Shown: positions 1-9,752, numbered from the stretch's first letter. The stretch: DNA of 64,000 nt from Acidobacteriota bacterium (GCA_021792135.1 JAJYVF010000005.1:1-64000); one strand, 5' to 3'. Made by a program: numbers and translations. Notes: generated by a model from the sequence alone, not told the origin.

Positions 1-92
1 GGCATGGGCGGACAGGCTGGGTATACCCCGTCTCGGTTGACCTCAACTTCCTGAACCGCCCGCTGCGGACCCGCATGCCGGGTGGTGCGGCA

Positions 93-116
93 GGGGAGAG
101 CGGCTATCCGCTCCCC
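93..116. terminator. Hairpin just downstream of the GH31 gene
   Basis: An inverted repeat (GAGCGG 98-103 pairing with CCGCTC 108-113, with flanking GGGG/CCCC at 93-96 and 113-116) lies about 17 bases beyond the stop of the minus-strand GH31 gene. No T-tract follows on either strand, so a terminator role is only a guess. The rest of bases 1-132 shows no supportable gene. Confidence 0.3.
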
Positions 117-132
117 CTCTGCCGATCGTGGG

Positions 133-2913
133 CTATTGGGGTGCGCCGTCTTTCAGCAGATCGGCGGCGCGCCGGAGATAAAGCCGGATGCGTTCGGCCT
201 TTTGCTGGCCGGCCGCTGAGGCGGTCCCGGCCGGCTCAGCAGCGGTCTGGTCGATGAGAGCCTGAACCGCCGCCTGGCTTTGAGAGTAGAGCTGCGGGAA
301 GCGGGCGATCTCCTGCTGTGCGGTTTCAGGATGGTAGCTGAGGCGGTCGCCGGTCTGCCAGGCATCGATGAGGACATTGGGCGACCAGGTTGTGGGCCAG
401 AGCGCGTTGAGGGAGTCGTAAGCGCCGTGCAGGCGGGCGATGGAACCGGCGAAGCCGTCGAGTTTGGCGCGTGAGGCGAGCGAGCCGGGAGCGCGGCGGA
501 TGTCGATGCGCACCGGCGTGTCGACGGAGTAGCGCGGCGTGGTGACGACGGTGGTCAGCGTATTGCCCAGATAGCGCCACCCGGGGCGGCCCGTCTCCTG
601 GCCGGTGAAGCCGAGATTTGTACCGTTGACGGTTACTGATGCGGGCGGCCAGTCGTCCGGCAGCTGCACCTGATAAGCTCGCTCGGAGATCATGCCGGGG
701 TAGCTGCCCTCGACGGGTGCTGCTTCGATGGTGACGGTATCGCCGTGCTGGGCGGCGGTCAGCCCGGTCCAGGTGCAGATGCCGCGCTTGTAGGCTTCCG
801 ACCGGCTGGCATCGGCGTAGAGGCGGTAGGCGCTGGTCTGGCCGTCCCGGAGCGGATAGATGCGGAGAATCAGCGGGTCGATGGGCTTCTGATCGGTGTA
901 CTCCATGGGCGGCTCGCGGGGGATGATGGCGCCGGCAGGGACGTAGACAGGGATCTGGTCGATGGTGAAGCTGCGGGTGATCTCCCGCGGGCCGTTGAAG
1001 TGGCGGCCCGTTGCGCGCTCGATCCATTCGCCGTTGGGGATCCAGACGGACTCCTGCGCCAGCTGCGTATTGGGATCGACGGGGGTGACGACGGGGGCCA
1101 CGATCATGTTGCGGCCGAAGACGTACTCGTCCTTGTTGTCATAGGCGGCGTTGGCTTCGGGCCAGTCGTAGTAGAGCGGGTGCAGGAAGGCCACGCCGGT
1201 ATCGTAGGTGCGGCGGGCTTCTGTATAGATGTAGGGCTGGAGGGCGTAGCGTTCGCGGAAGACGCCGCGCATGATCGAGGAGTACGGCTCGGGATAGGCC
1301 CAGATGCGGCGTTCGGAGTCGGGATTCTTGGTGGTGTGGGTGCGCAGGATGGGGCTGAAGGCTCCGAACTCGACCCAGCGGGTGAAGAGCTCCGGATCGA
1401 CGGCGCCGGGCATGTGACCGCCGATGTCGTGGCTCCAGTAGGCGTAGCCGACGTTGGCGGCGGTGGCGGTGAACCACGGCTGGAAGGCGAGCGAGGGCCA
1501 GACGGAGATGGTGTCGCCGGAGAAGCCGATTTCGTAGCGGTGGTTGCCAAGCCCGCCCCAGCGGTGGAAGAGGAGCGGGCGCTTGCCTTCGCGCTCCTGG
1601 TCGGTGAAGTGGACGTAGTTGAGCCACCAGGTGGGGTTCACGCCGGGGGTTTGGGTGTTGGGCTCCTGCTGCCAGTCGAGCCACCAGAAGTCGATACCCT
1701 GGCGTTCGAGGGGATGGTGGAGGATGTCCATGTAGTTGGTGGCGAACTGCTTGCTGGTGATGTCGAAGGGCACGTACTTTCTGGTCGCGGGATCGATGCC
1801 CATGGCGCGGGCCATCGCAGGATAAGCGGTCTCCCACGGCTGCACGCCGGAGGCGGGGTGCAGGTTGAGGGTGACCTTCAGGCCCTCTTCGTGGACGTGG
1901 TGGAGGAAGGCGGTGGGGTCGGGGAAGAGCAGCGGATTCCAGGTATAGCCGGACCACCCGAGGGTGTGGCCGGACTGGTCAGTCTCATGCATGGCTTCGA
2001 GTTGCGTGCGGTTGAGATGCCAGTCCATGTCGATGACGAGGACGTCGAGGGGAACGGTGCTGTCGTGGAAGCCCCTGATGAGGTTGTCGAGCTCCTGATC
2101 GCTGTAAGCCCAGTAGCGGGACCACCAGGTGCCGAAGGCGAAGCGCGGCGGCAGCGGAATGCGTCCTGCGACCTGGACGAAATCGTGGAGAGCCTGCTTG
2201 TACTCGTGCCCGTAGCCGAAGAAGTACCAGTCCTGACGGTCTCCGGCGGGGCGTTCCATCACCCAGGGCCAGGGGCTCTGTTCGCCCTGGGAGAAGGTGA
2301 AGTTGTCGGAGTCGAAGAGCGGGCGGGTGGAGTCGTCGACCAGCGCCCAGCCCGAACGGGAGACGAGGCCTTTCCCGATGGGCTCTCTGGTTTTGCTGCC
2401 GAGGGCTCCGTCCAGCGTGCGGGTGGTCCCCTCAAGGTTGCCCGTGTCCGACATGCCGGGATGCCAGACGACCTGCTGGCCGTTGAGCGTGAAGGAGATG
2501 GTGAGGTTTTCGGCGGTGAATTTTCCCTGGTCGGGACCGGTGTCCCTGTAGAGGAGGTGCAGCGCCGTAGTTTCAAGGGTCAGCGTATGGCGCTTCTTTT
2601 TCGAGGTGAACTGCGGCACGGGGAGGCGGCGATTGAGGAAGACCAGGGAGGGATGGTCCTCGAACTGGCCGTCGGCGGCCCACTCCATGCGGATGAGCCG
2701 CGGCGTGAGGACGGTGAACCGGGCGTGACCCAGCCGCACGACGGCAGCAGGATTGGCAACCGGGTCCCAGGAGGCCTCGGGCGGGGCGGTTTCGCCATGC
2801 GGGGTTGCTATGCCATCAGACTGGGCAAAGGCGGGAAGGGCGGAGATGGCGACGGCGCAGGCGAGCAACAGCGCGGATCCGAGCGGGAGGCTTCCAGGCC
2901 TGGAGGGATTCAT
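133..2913 (-). CDS. Secreted glycoside hydrolase family 31 (alpha-glucosidase/alpha-xylosidase type)
   Basis: This 926-residue exported enzyme should hydrolyse alpha-linked glycosides. The start at 2913 begins a clear signal peptide (basic N-terminus, hydrophobic LLLACAVAISAL, cleavage near AFA-Q). The frame stays open upstream to 3276, but that part does not look like protein. GH31 signatures are visible. VIDMDWH comes first, then the nucleophile region WWLDWQQEPN with Asp about residue 413. Next is FSGDT with the likely acid/base Asp about residue 467, then the HDIGGH motif. C-terminal beta-domains follow. Length fits the family. Substrate (maltose-type, isoprimeverose-type or other) cannot be decided. 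It is transcribed alone, divergent from the 3458 gene. Confidence 0.9.
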   Translation of the reverse strand: MNPSRPGSLPLGSALLLACAVAISALPAFAQSDGIATPHGETAPPEASWDPVANPAAVVRLGHARFTVLTPRLIRMEWAADGQFEDHPSLVFLNRRLPVPQFTSKKKRHTLTLETTALHLLYRDTGPDQGKFTAENLTISFTLNGQQVVWHPGMSDTGNLEGTTRTLDGALGSKTREPIGKGLVSRSGWALVDDSTRPLFDSDNFTFSQGEQSPWPWVMERPAGDRQDWYFFGYGHEYKQALHDFVQVAGRIPLPPRFAFGTWWSRYWAYSDQELDNLIRGFHDSTVPLDVLVIDMDWHLNRTQLEAMHETDQSGHTLGWSGYTWNPLLFPDPTAFLHHVHEEGLKVTLNLHPASGVQPWETAYPAMARAMGIDPATRKYVPFDITSKQFATNYMDILHHPLERQGIDFWWLDWQQEPNTQTPGVNPTWWLNYVHFTDQEREGKRPLLFHRWGGLGNHRYEIGFSGDTISVWPSLAFQPWFTATAANVGYAYWSHDIGGHMPGAVDPELFTRWVEFGAFSPILRTHTTKNPDSERRIWAYPEPYSSIMRGVFRERYALQPYIYTEARRTYDTGVAFLHPLYYDWPEANAAYDNKDEYVFGRNMIVAPVVTPVDPNTQLAQESVWIPNGEWIERATGRHFNGPREITRSFTIDQIPVYVPAGAIIPREPPMEYTDQKPIDPLILRIYPLRDGQTSAYRLYADASRSEAYKRGICTWTGLTAAQHGDTVTIEAAPVEGSYPGMISERAYQVQLPDDWPPASVTVNGTNLGFTGQETGRPGWRYLGNTLTTVVTTPRYSVDTPVRIDIRRAPGSLASRAKLDGFAGSIARLHGAYDSLNALWPTTWSPNVLIDAWQTGDRLSYHPETAQQEIARFPQLYSQSQAAVQALIDQTAAEPAGTASAAGQQKAERIRLYLRRAADLLKDGAPQ

Positions 2914-3457
2914 GAGTGGAATATACGACAGGGTGGCGACTACGCCTGGATTTGTGGCAAAGAGGATGATCGGCAGTAACTTAGGGGAGGGCTCCGGGCG
3001 CATGTCCGGTCCAGAGCAAGGCCCGGGTGTTGCGGCGAACCAGCTCGGTATGGCCGGGCAGGGCCGAGGCCGGCAGAATCCCCCGGATCCGGCGCACCAT
3101 TCCGGCTTTTCGCTCGCACGAATCGCCTGGCGTAAAAGTTCACGCAAGATGCAGAAGATTTGCGACAATGATTCACCGGCCGCAGGGTTCTCCGTACGCT
3201 TGTGAACGCGCAGACGATGCGGAGCACGCCGTAAGCCAGGGAGTTCGAATTCCGCAGCGAGTCCCTGGCGCGACACAGGCCGGAAACAAGCAGAAGGATC
3301 GACGCAAGTCGGGAGATAAGTATATGGAAGCAGGCCAGACAGGGCTGGCGCACGCAGCGCTCCCTCCAGCCGCGTCCGGCACGTGTAGTCCCTGAACTCC
3401 CAGGTTCTGAACTACGAGGCTATTCAGGTTCCGAGGATTCGGGAGAGGTACTCGGCC
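2914..3457. other. 544-bp intergenic region between divergent genes; no gene supported
   Basis: Overlapping ORFs occur on both strands, but their translations (rich in Arg, Pro, Ser) look like GC-driven shadows. The region must hold the divergent promoters of the GH31 gene and of the 3458 gene. A TATATT hexamer lies six bases before the GH31 ATG on the minus strand, but I see no matching -35 box. Confidence 0.5.
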
Positions 3458-6400
3458 ATGAAATTTCCTCTTCGTCCGTTCGCGATGTTCACAGCAGGAG
3501 CTCTCTGCATCAGCGTCTGCTGCCCTGCCTTTGCCGGTCATCCCAGTACAACTTTTCCGATCCAGGCGCACGCGGATGTGTCATCGGCGGCATCGCGGGC
3601 TGCGGAGGACACGGTCGTTATCCCCGGGCCGCTGCGGTCCTTCCTGCGCATGGCAGGAATCAGCCAGGAAATCATGCCTGCCGACGTGCTGCCACTGCTG
3701 GCACGCAATGTGGACTTACGGGGATTTGAGAACAGCGGGGAAACCGAGTTTCTGTCGCTGGTGAACCGGTATGTGCAGCTCGCGCGCGAGATCCGGGTGA
3801 TGGCCGGGCCGAGCGGGACGATTCACATTGCCGGTTGCAGCGAAGCCATGGCCCTGGTTCGGGTGCTGGGCTATCAGTTTGAGGGGCAGTGCGGGGAGAA
3901 GGACGCGTTTCTGATTACAGCCAGTCCGGAACGGGCTTTTCTGACCAGCGATTCGGGGTTTCCGCTGACTTCGCTCGAGGACGCGTTGCAGAGGCACAGG
4001 ACCTTTACTTACTCGTTTCCCTCTACGCCGGTGCCGGTGATGTTTCGGGCGCGGGACTGGTTGGCGCTGAGCACATATCGGAAAAAGAACAAAGGCGACC
4101 TGCTGGATGCGATGCTGCACGACCAGAATCTCGATCGGCTGTACTGGGCCATGTCGCGAATCGACGTGGAGACACGGGTTTCCCTGCGGCACTCGCCCGG
4201 CCTCAAGACGCTGCTGCCGCTGGCGTCTGCTCTGGATTTCTATGGGAGCCAGCTCAGCATCCGCTCGGGCCGGGTGCAGGTGCCGGGCGGGCCCGGCGCG
4301 GAACGGGCCTGGCAGGAGCTGGTGGAAGCAAATCCGAAATCGTCGGGGGAATTCGTCGACCACCTGCTGACAAGGGACCACGGCTGGCTGGCGGCCTATT
4401 ACGACGCCATTGCCCGGGTGAACCGGGAACAGCAGGTCCACCTGACCGAGGCCGCGCGGCTGAAATTCGTTTACAGGGTGTACCGGGCGGCGGGCAAGGA
4501 ATCCAGCGCAACCAGAGGAGTGTTCCAGGATAACGCCGAGCTGATGATCCTCTTCAGCCGGCTGCGGTGGCAGGCAAACGGGGAGCCGTATGTGCCGGGG
4601 AACCTTGCGCTGTGGAGGGAAATCCTGGATCGGCAGTCGACCCCCAAACTGATCCGCGGCTGGGTCAGGCACGCGCGGACCTGGGACACAACCGAGGAAC
4701 TGCTGGCCACCCTGGCGGCCTGTTCGGATTTCGAGAGCTCTACAGGACCGCTGCAGACGTACCTGACGCTCAGCGAGATCGACAGCCGGCGGTCTCCGCA
4801 GGATCGGCTGGCGGCAGGAACCGTGCGGCTGATGGCCGATCACTTCGGGGAGTTTCACAGCTGGTATCTGCTGTTCTCCGAGTTTCCGACCCTGAGCGAT
4901 ACGTCGATCGCGAACTTTCTCAATGCGGCCCAGTCGGTGAACGGGATCCCGGGCCAGACGCTCCGCGCCAACGCGCTGGGAGCTTTCCAGGCCAACATCG
5001 GATTGTGGGAGATCCTGGCGCGCCAGCAACAGATTCCTGTCAACGAGCTGAACAGCTCATGGCAGGAGATGATGCGGCATTTCAGCGGGATTTCCTCGTC
5101 GGCGCGGCTCTTTGATGCGGCGCGCGCCTCACTGGAATCGACTGTGGTGGCGGCAGGGGGCAAGGCGAATGACTCACAGGCCCGGATCATCGACCTGCTG
5201 GCGGGACCGGCGCAGACGGATCCGGTGGGGCAGCAGGTTCACGAGGAACTGGCGGAAAGAATGCGTTCTGTTCTCGACGACCAGCGGCTGGTTTCACTCG
5301 ACACGCTGTTCGCGCTGTACGACGGTCTCGATCAGATGGCCCATGGTCAGCAGGATCGGGACCGGCTGATTCAGCTGGCGGGCGCGCTGCGAGATTTCGA
5401 GATGCCGCGGGCGATCTTTACGGCGAGCGAGAAGGTGCAGTGGGCGCCGGAGATCTATACCAGCCGGCACGCGGAATTGCAGGTGCGCACCGATCTGACG
5501 CGGGTGATCCGGGGTCCGGCATCGCCGGGGCAGCTGGAAGCGGCCCGGGGCCAGCTGACGCCGTTCCTGCGCGACACGCTGGTAGGACTGAATTACGCGT
5601 ACTACGAACCACCCGGCGCGCAGGTGCTGCATCACAACCCGCTATTCGTGCGCTCGCACGATTTCTCCGGGGCCTCGATTGTGGGAGCGAGCCAGATATG
5701 GGGACCTCCGAATCTGATCGGCATCGGGATCACGGCGGGCGGAGGAGCGTATCTGATCGGCTCCCTGTCGGATCTGCCCTATGCGCTGGCCACGACGGAA
5801 CAGGACTTCATTGCTCCGGAGAATGTGCAAGCCCTGATCTGGAGAGAAGCGGTGCCGGCGCTGGTGGTGGATGCGGTGGAGCCGCGCTGGTGGAATGTGA
5901 CGCCCACGGAGCTGCACGCCGCCGCGCTGTACCAGCGTTATGGAGAGCAGTTGCTGGTGTCGGCCAGCGGGAACGCCGGTCTGCGCGCGCGAGTCGAGGA
6001 ACTGCTTGCCGACCGGATGACTCCCAGGCGGCTGGAAGTGGCGGAACAGGCGCTCCAGAGTCCGCAGGATGCGGAGGCATTCGTTCCCAGGCTGCTGCCC
6101 TCCGAGAGCTTCTATCTGGCCGCGGCTTTTCGGGAGAAATACCCGGCGGAGGCCGGGGCGTGGGGGCCGGCCGGAAGGGAACTGGACGATCTCGAGAAGA
6201 CTCAGCCTTCCGAGGTGAGCCTGAAGCGCCTGTCGCGTGACTTCGGAGTGCCGCACCCGGCGCTCGAGCAGAACTACGCCTGCGACATCCTGGACGTGAA
6301 GCCGTTTCCGGCTCTGGGGGGCGATCCCAGCCGGCTGTTTGGCGAATCGTGGCAATCGAGCAACCTCTACTGGGCGCGGCTGGCGGACGAGAAGGGCTAT

Positions 6401-6601
6401 CCTCCGGTGATGCTGAACCTGCTGGTACCCGAGCTGACCAGGCACATGATCGCAAAGATTTTTGCGACCGATATCGAGGACTGGCCGGCACTGCAGCGCG
6501 CCATGCAGCAGACGGGAGAGGAGTTCCTGCAGGGACGGATCGGTGTTCCGGGAACGATGACGGTTGCGGAACGCCAGAGGGGAATGGCTTTGGGGAGATG
6601 A
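3458..6601 (+). CDS. Large exported protein of unknown function
   Basis: A 1047-residue protein with a signal peptide (MKFPLRPFAMFTAGALCISVCC..AFAG), so it is periplasmic or outer-membrane associated. I recognise no catalytic motif. The body is mostly alpha-helical in appearance (long runs such as LLDAMLHDQNLDRLYWAMSR), suggesting a repeat or solenoid fold. A Gly-rich patch (IGIGITAGGGAYLIGSL) lies about residue 750. The start has a GAGAGG Shine-Dalgarno (SD) motif upstream. Its stop overlaps the ATG of the VWFA-domain gene (ATGA at 6598), so the two products are probably made together and may act in the same complex. No function is assigned. Confidence 0.85.
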   Translation: MKFPLRPFAMFTAGALCISVCCPAFAGHPSTTFPIQAHADVSSAASRAAEDTVVIPGPLRSFLRMAGISQEIMPADVLPLLARNVDLRGFENSGETEFLSLVNRYVQLAREIRVMAGPSGTIHIAGCSEAMALVRVLGYQFEGQCGEKDAFLITASPERAFLTSDSGFPLTSLEDALQRHRTFTYSFPSTPVPVMFRARDWLALSTYRKKNKGDLLDAMLHDQNLDRLYWAMSRIDVETRVSLRHSPGLKTLLPLASALDFYGSQLSIRSGRVQVPGGPGAERAWQELVEANPKSSGEFVDHLLTRDHGWLAAYYDAIARVNREQQVHLTEAARLKFVYRVYRAAGKESSATRGVFQDNAELMILFSRLRWQANGEPYVPGNLALWREILDRQSTPKLIRGWVRHARTWDTTEELLATLAACSDFESSTGPLQTYLTLSEIDSRRSPQDRLAAGTVRLMADHFGEFHSWYLLFSEFPTLSDTSIANFLNAAQSVNGIPGQTLRANALGAFQANIGLWEILARQQQIPVNELNSSWQEMMRHFSGISSSARLFDAARASLESTVVAAGGKANDSQARIIDLLAGPAQTDPVGQQVHEELAERMRSVLDDQRLVSLDTLFALYDGLDQMAHGQQDRDRLIQLAGALRDFEMPRAIFTASEKVQWAPEIYTSRHAELQVRTDLTRVIRGPASPGQLEAARGQLTPFLRDTLVGLNYAYYEPPGAQVLHHNPLFVRSHDFSGASIVGASQIWGPPNLIGIGITAGGGAYLIGSLSDLPYALATTEQDFIAPENVQALIWREAVPALVVDAVEPRWWNVTPTELHAAALYQRYGEQLLVSASGNAGLRARVEELLADRMTPRRLEVAEQALQSPQDAEAFVPRLLPSESFYLAAAFREKYPAEAGAWGPAGRELDDLEKTQPSEVSLKRLSRDFGVPHPALEQNYACDILDVKPFPALGGDPSRLFGESWQSSNLYWARLADEKGYPPVMLNLLVPELTRHMIAKIFATDIEDWPALQRAMQQTGEEFLQGRIGVPGTMTVAERQRGMALGR

Positions 6602-7680
6602 GGAGCGATATGGCAACGCGGCACTTCTTCTCGATCGGAGTATGTTCGAGTCTTCTGCTGCTCGCCGGGGGCAGCCCGCAGCCGGCGGCCCAGGACTCTT
6701 CGCGGTTCACGGTGAACGTCGTGCTGGTACAGCTGAACGTGGCGGTCACCGACAAGAGGGGAAATTACATTACCGGACTCCGCCCGCAGGATTTCGAGAT
6801 CCGGGAGGACAACATTCCGGAAAGGATCGCCTCCTTTGAGGAGGGCGGCGAACTGGCCGGCGGATTTCCGGATCAGGGAACTTCGGGGCCGGACAATCCA
6901 GCAGAAGCGTCGGGCGGCGCGGAGCCTCCGGCGGGAGGCTCGGGCAGCGTTCTTTCGCGGATTGCCGGCGCCAACGTCTTCATCCTGTTCGACACCAGCG
7001 ATTACATGTACCGGGGCTTTGTCTTTGCTCAGGATGCGATCGCCGGGTTCGTGCACTCGATGCAGGGTGTCAACAAGATCGCGTTCTATTCCTACAGCCG
7101 GGATCTTTCGCGGGCAACGGCGCTGACCTCCAACCGGGGACTGGTTCTGCGGGGCGTGCGCAATACGGTGGCCGGAGACGACGCGGCTCTGTACAACTCG
7201 CTGCTGCTGACCGTGAGAGATGCGGCGCCGCTGCGGGGACGCAAGGCGATCGTGGTGTTCTCGAACGGGCCGGATAACGCCAGCACCGTCCCGCCGGAAG
7301 ATGTGGAGGAGCTGGCGCAGTCGACGGGGACCATCATTTACATCATCAGCACGCGGCAGGCGCAGGAGGAGCCGGTGTCGAGCGCGGTCTTCGAACGCAT
7401 GAGCAAGGCTACCGGCGGAAAGGCGTACTTTGCGAAGAACTGGCGCGACGAGACGAGCGCGTTCGCCTCGATCCGCGACGATCTGTCGCATCTGTACACG
7501 CTGAGCTATTACCCGAAGCCAAATGCGAATACCGGATGGCGCCGGATCACGGTGAGACTGGTGGGAAGGGATCTGCAGAGGTACCACGTGCGCACCCGTG
7601 ACGGATATCGGCTGCTGCACCAGCCTGTGGCTCCGTCTGAAGCCGTGACAGCAGCGGAATCGGGGGCCGGCATCAATTAA
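6598..7680 (+). CDS. Exported VWFA-related protein of the acidobacterial type
   Basis: A 360-residue protein. The N-terminus has a signal peptide (SIGVCSSLLLLAGG) followed by the motif VNVVLVQLNVAVTDKRGNYI and GLRPQDFEIREDN, hallmarks of the VWFA-related acidobacterial family. A von Willebrand A-like domain begins at NVFILFDTSDYMY (metal-site-like Asp-Thr-Ser) and runs to about residue 300. An upstream in-frame ATG at 6598 overlaps the previous stop; a second ATG at 6610 is a possible alternative. Such proteins are thought to mediate protein-protein or metal-dependent adhesion in the envelope; the precise role is unknown. Translational coupling ties it to the unknown 1047-residue protein. Confidence 0.9.
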   Translation: MRSDMATRHFFSIGVCSSLLLLAGGSPQPAAQDSSRFTVNVVLVQLNVAVTDKRGNYITGLRPQDFEIREDNIPERIASFEEGGELAGGFPDQGTSGPDNPAEASGGAEPPAGGSGSVLSRIAGANVFILFDTSDYMYRGFVFAQDAIAGFVHSMQGVNKIAFYSYSRDLSRATALTSNRGLVLRGVRNTVAGDDAALYNSLLLTVRDAAPLRGRKAIVVFSNGPDNASTVPPEDVEELAQSTGTIIYIISTRQAQEEPVSSAVFERMSKATGGKAYFAKNWRDETSAFASIRDDLSHLYTLSYYPKPNANTGWRRITVRLVGRDLQRYHVRTRDGYRLLHQPVAPSEAVTAAESGAGIN

Positions 7681-7824
7681 GAGCCGACGGTCTGTGGCGC
7701 GGAACTGCCGCGATTCCGGACCGGAGGGTGAGGCGCGGTTACCGATGATGCATAATGGAAAACAACCGGCCGGGCTCGTGCCCCGTCTTATCCTGAATCG
7801 AAACAGGGAAGGACCGAGAGAAGG

Positions 7825-8655
7825 TTGAGAGGAACTGGTCCACTCAGAATTGCGCTCGCAAGTTCCTGCCTGCTTACGGTTCCACTTCTGACATTTGCGC
7901 AATCCGCAGGAAATCAGGCGGTCATTTCGCAGAGCGCTTCTCCAGTGCGCCCGGCGATCGCCGCGCTGAGTCTGCCGGATGCTCCGCTCCCCGCCGACGC
8001 CCCGAGGGAAGCAGCGCAGAGCCAGAGTGGAAACCAGGAGCAGAGCCCGTCTCCACAGCAAGGTCAGAAGCAGAAGCCAGCCCAGGGCGCGCCCAGTTCC
8101 GACAGCTCTCTGTCGCTGGGTGACCTCGGGTTCACTCCGGCGCAGACGCAGTCGAACGCGAAACTGCAGGCGAGGCTGAACAAGCGGACGCACATGCTGA
8201 AGGTGCATCAGACGCTGGGTCTGATCACCCTGGCCCCGATGGCAGCCACTGTCTTCGTCGCCAGCGGCGCGAAGCAGAAATACAGCCACATACCGGGTGT
8301 TCCGCTTAAACAGCCGAGCACAGAGGGGGTGGATCTGCATGCGGCGCTGGGATCGCTGACGGCGGTTATGTACGGCGCTACGGCCTATTTCGCTATTGCG
8401 GCACCGAAGATTGCCGGGACGAAACCCAAAGGAGCGATCCGCCTGCACCGCGACCTGGTGTGGATTCACGGGCCAGGGATGATTCTGACTCCGATCCTGG
8501 GCGGGATGGCCCTCAACCAGGAGAACCAGGGGCAGAAGGTGCATGGAATCGCCAAGGCCCACGGCGCGGTGGCAGGCGTGACGCTGGCAGCTTATGCGGC
8601 TGCGATCGTCTCCGTGTCGTGGCCCATTCACTGGAAATTCTGGGAGCATGAATGA
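7825..8655 (+). CDS. Membrane protein with four His-bearing helices, possibly cytochrome b561-like
   Basis: A 276-residue protein beginning at TTG; no ATG or GTG lies before the hydrophobic signal (IALASSCLLTVPLLTFAQ). After the signal comes a Pro/Gln-rich stretch (residues about 30-110). Four membrane helices follow, each starting with one histidine: KVHQTLG, DLHAALG, WIHGPGM, AKAHGAVAG. This pattern would suit bis-histidine haem ligation as in b561-type cytochromes, but I cannot show homology. Its stop overlaps the start of a YceI gene (ATGA at 8652). Enterobacteria also pair a b561-type gene (yceJ) with yceI, which supports the inference. Confidence 0.7.
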   Translation: MRGTGPLRIALASSCLLTVPLLTFAQSAGNQAVISQSASPVRPAIAALSLPDAPLPADAPREAAQSQSGNQEQSPSPQQGQKQKPAQGAPSSDSSLSLGDLGFTPAQTQSNAKLQARLNKRTHMLKVHQTLGLITLAPMAATVFVASGAKQKYSHIPGVPLKQPSTEGVDLHAALGSLTAVMYGATAYFAIAAPKIAGTKPKGAIRLHRDLVWIHGPGMILTPILGGMALNQENQGQKVHGIAKAHGAVAGVTLAAYAAAIVSVSWPIHWKFWEHE

Positions 8656-9185
8656 AGTTTGCGGTTGCGTTGCTGCTGTTGGCTGCGGTTATTCCTGCCA
8701 ATGCTCAGAATCAGTGGGTTCTGACCGATTCAACCCTGACCTGGCACATCAGTCACCCGATGCACGAAGTGGCCGGGACCAGTCACTCGGCCAAGGGCAA
8801 GGGCATTTGCAACGGCGGTCAGTGCAATTTTCTGATCGCAGTGCCGCTGAATACGTTCAGTTCCGGAGACAGCAACCGCGACCTGCATACGCTGCAGGTC
8901 GTGCGGGGGGCGGAGTTTCCGATGGTGGTGGTGCGGGCGCAGATCCCCGAGTCGGGGATCAATGGCTCGACCATCAGTGCCAATCTGGAGGTTCAGTTTG
9001 CAGGCCAGACGGCTCACTACAGCAACGTACCGTTTCACCGGGTTGCGAAGGGAAACGAGGTGGAGATCACGGGGACGATCCCTGCCACCTGCTCGGATTT
9101 CAAGATCGATCGGCCATCGTTCCTGACCATCCCCATTAAAAACGAGATCCCGGTGACGGTGGACACGACCTGGAAGCCGATGTGA
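8652..9185 (+). CDS. YceI family exported protein
   Basis: A 177-residue protein with a signal peptide (MKFAVALLLLAAVIPANA) and a lipocalin-like beta-barrel pattern typical of YceI: LTWHISHPMHEVAGTS near the start and alternating hydrophobic strands throughout. YceI proteins bind lipophilic or isoprenoid ligands in the periplasm. The conserved opening VxWxxxHxxxxV is recognisable, though diverged. The gene overlaps the preceding membrane protein by four bases, so the two are co-translated. Confidence 0.75.
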   Translation: MKFAVALLLLAAVIPANAQNQWVLTDSTLTWHISHPMHEVAGTSHSAKGKGICNGGQCNFLIAVPLNTFSSGDSNRDLHTLQVVRGAEFPMVVVRAQIPESGINGSTISANLEVQFAGQTAHYSNVPFHRVAKGNEVEITGTIPATCSDFKIDRPSFLTIPIKNEIPVTVDTTWKPM

Positions 9186-9546
9186 TGGCGGCGCAGAGAG
9201 CCTGCGATCAGAAGAGGGATGGAGCACCGGGGGGAACTGAACCGGCGGATGCTGGTTTCGCAGGCGAGTGGAGTCCCGTATTATCAAGCACTTAACCCAA
9301 CGCCCGCTGAAGCGGCCGGGAACGAGCTTTTTTGTTGACGTCTGGGTTGCTCTTTCCGCGAGGGATGGGGGCAAGAGCGTCCTTTTGCAGGCACTGGGCT
9401 TTCGCGAGAGCTTCTCCCCACACCCAGGCGGTTTCCTCCCAGAAGCGGGAGGCGGGCGCGAAGATGGCAGAGATGCACCCTTCAGCACCCTCAGAGCCGG
9501 AAATGGTAGCAGCCGGAGGTGCCGGTGGTTGATTTTTCAGAGTTTA
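9186..9546. other. 361-bp gap; no gene supported
   Basis: Open frames here (for example one running from 9268 through the tRNA) translate to low-complexity, GC-driven sequence and cross the tRNA gene, so they are rejected. A run of six T at 9331-9336 follows a CCGCTGAAGCGG mini-hairpin, but the hairpin is not adjacent enough to be a convincing terminator. Confidence 0.4.
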
Positions 9547-9621
9547 TGGTGGGCGCAGCAGGATTCGAACCTACGACTTCCACCGTGTGAAGGTGGCACT
9601 CTACCGCTGAGTTATGCGCCC
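9547..9621 (-). tRNA. tRNA-Val (anticodon CAC)
   Basis: On the minus strand a full cloverleaf can be drawn. The acceptor stem GGGCGCA pairs with TGCGCCC, and the D stem is ACTC/GAGT. The anticodon stem CCACC/GGTGG encloses loop TTCACAC with anticodon CAC. The T arm holds GGTTCGAAT. The discriminator is A and the 3' CCA is encoded (9547-9549). It decodes GUG valine codons. Confidence 0.97.
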
Positions 9622-9752
9622 GGGAATCCGTTGGCGGGACGGTTCCAGAGTATCATCCGCGGGGCGCTCCTGCCACCCGCTGCGGTCGGGGACCGGAACG
9701 AACGCTCTGGTGAGTCCCGCCGCCGCTCCAGAGTAGAATAAGCCAGGCACGT

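Noticed and set aside
745-2979. 744-codon plus-strand ORF antisense to the GH31 gene
   Set aside because: Gly/Val/Asp-rich translation without domains, opposite a clear enzyme; a GC-driven shadow frame.
6397-8649. 750-codon minus-strand ORF
   Set aside because: Covers the VWFA and b561-like genes in antisense; no family resemblance and Arg/His-rich.
9268-9741. Plus-strand ORF of 157 codons
   Set aside because: It reads through the tRNA-Val gene; the segment QQDSNLRLPPCEGG is a typical tRNA-derived translation.
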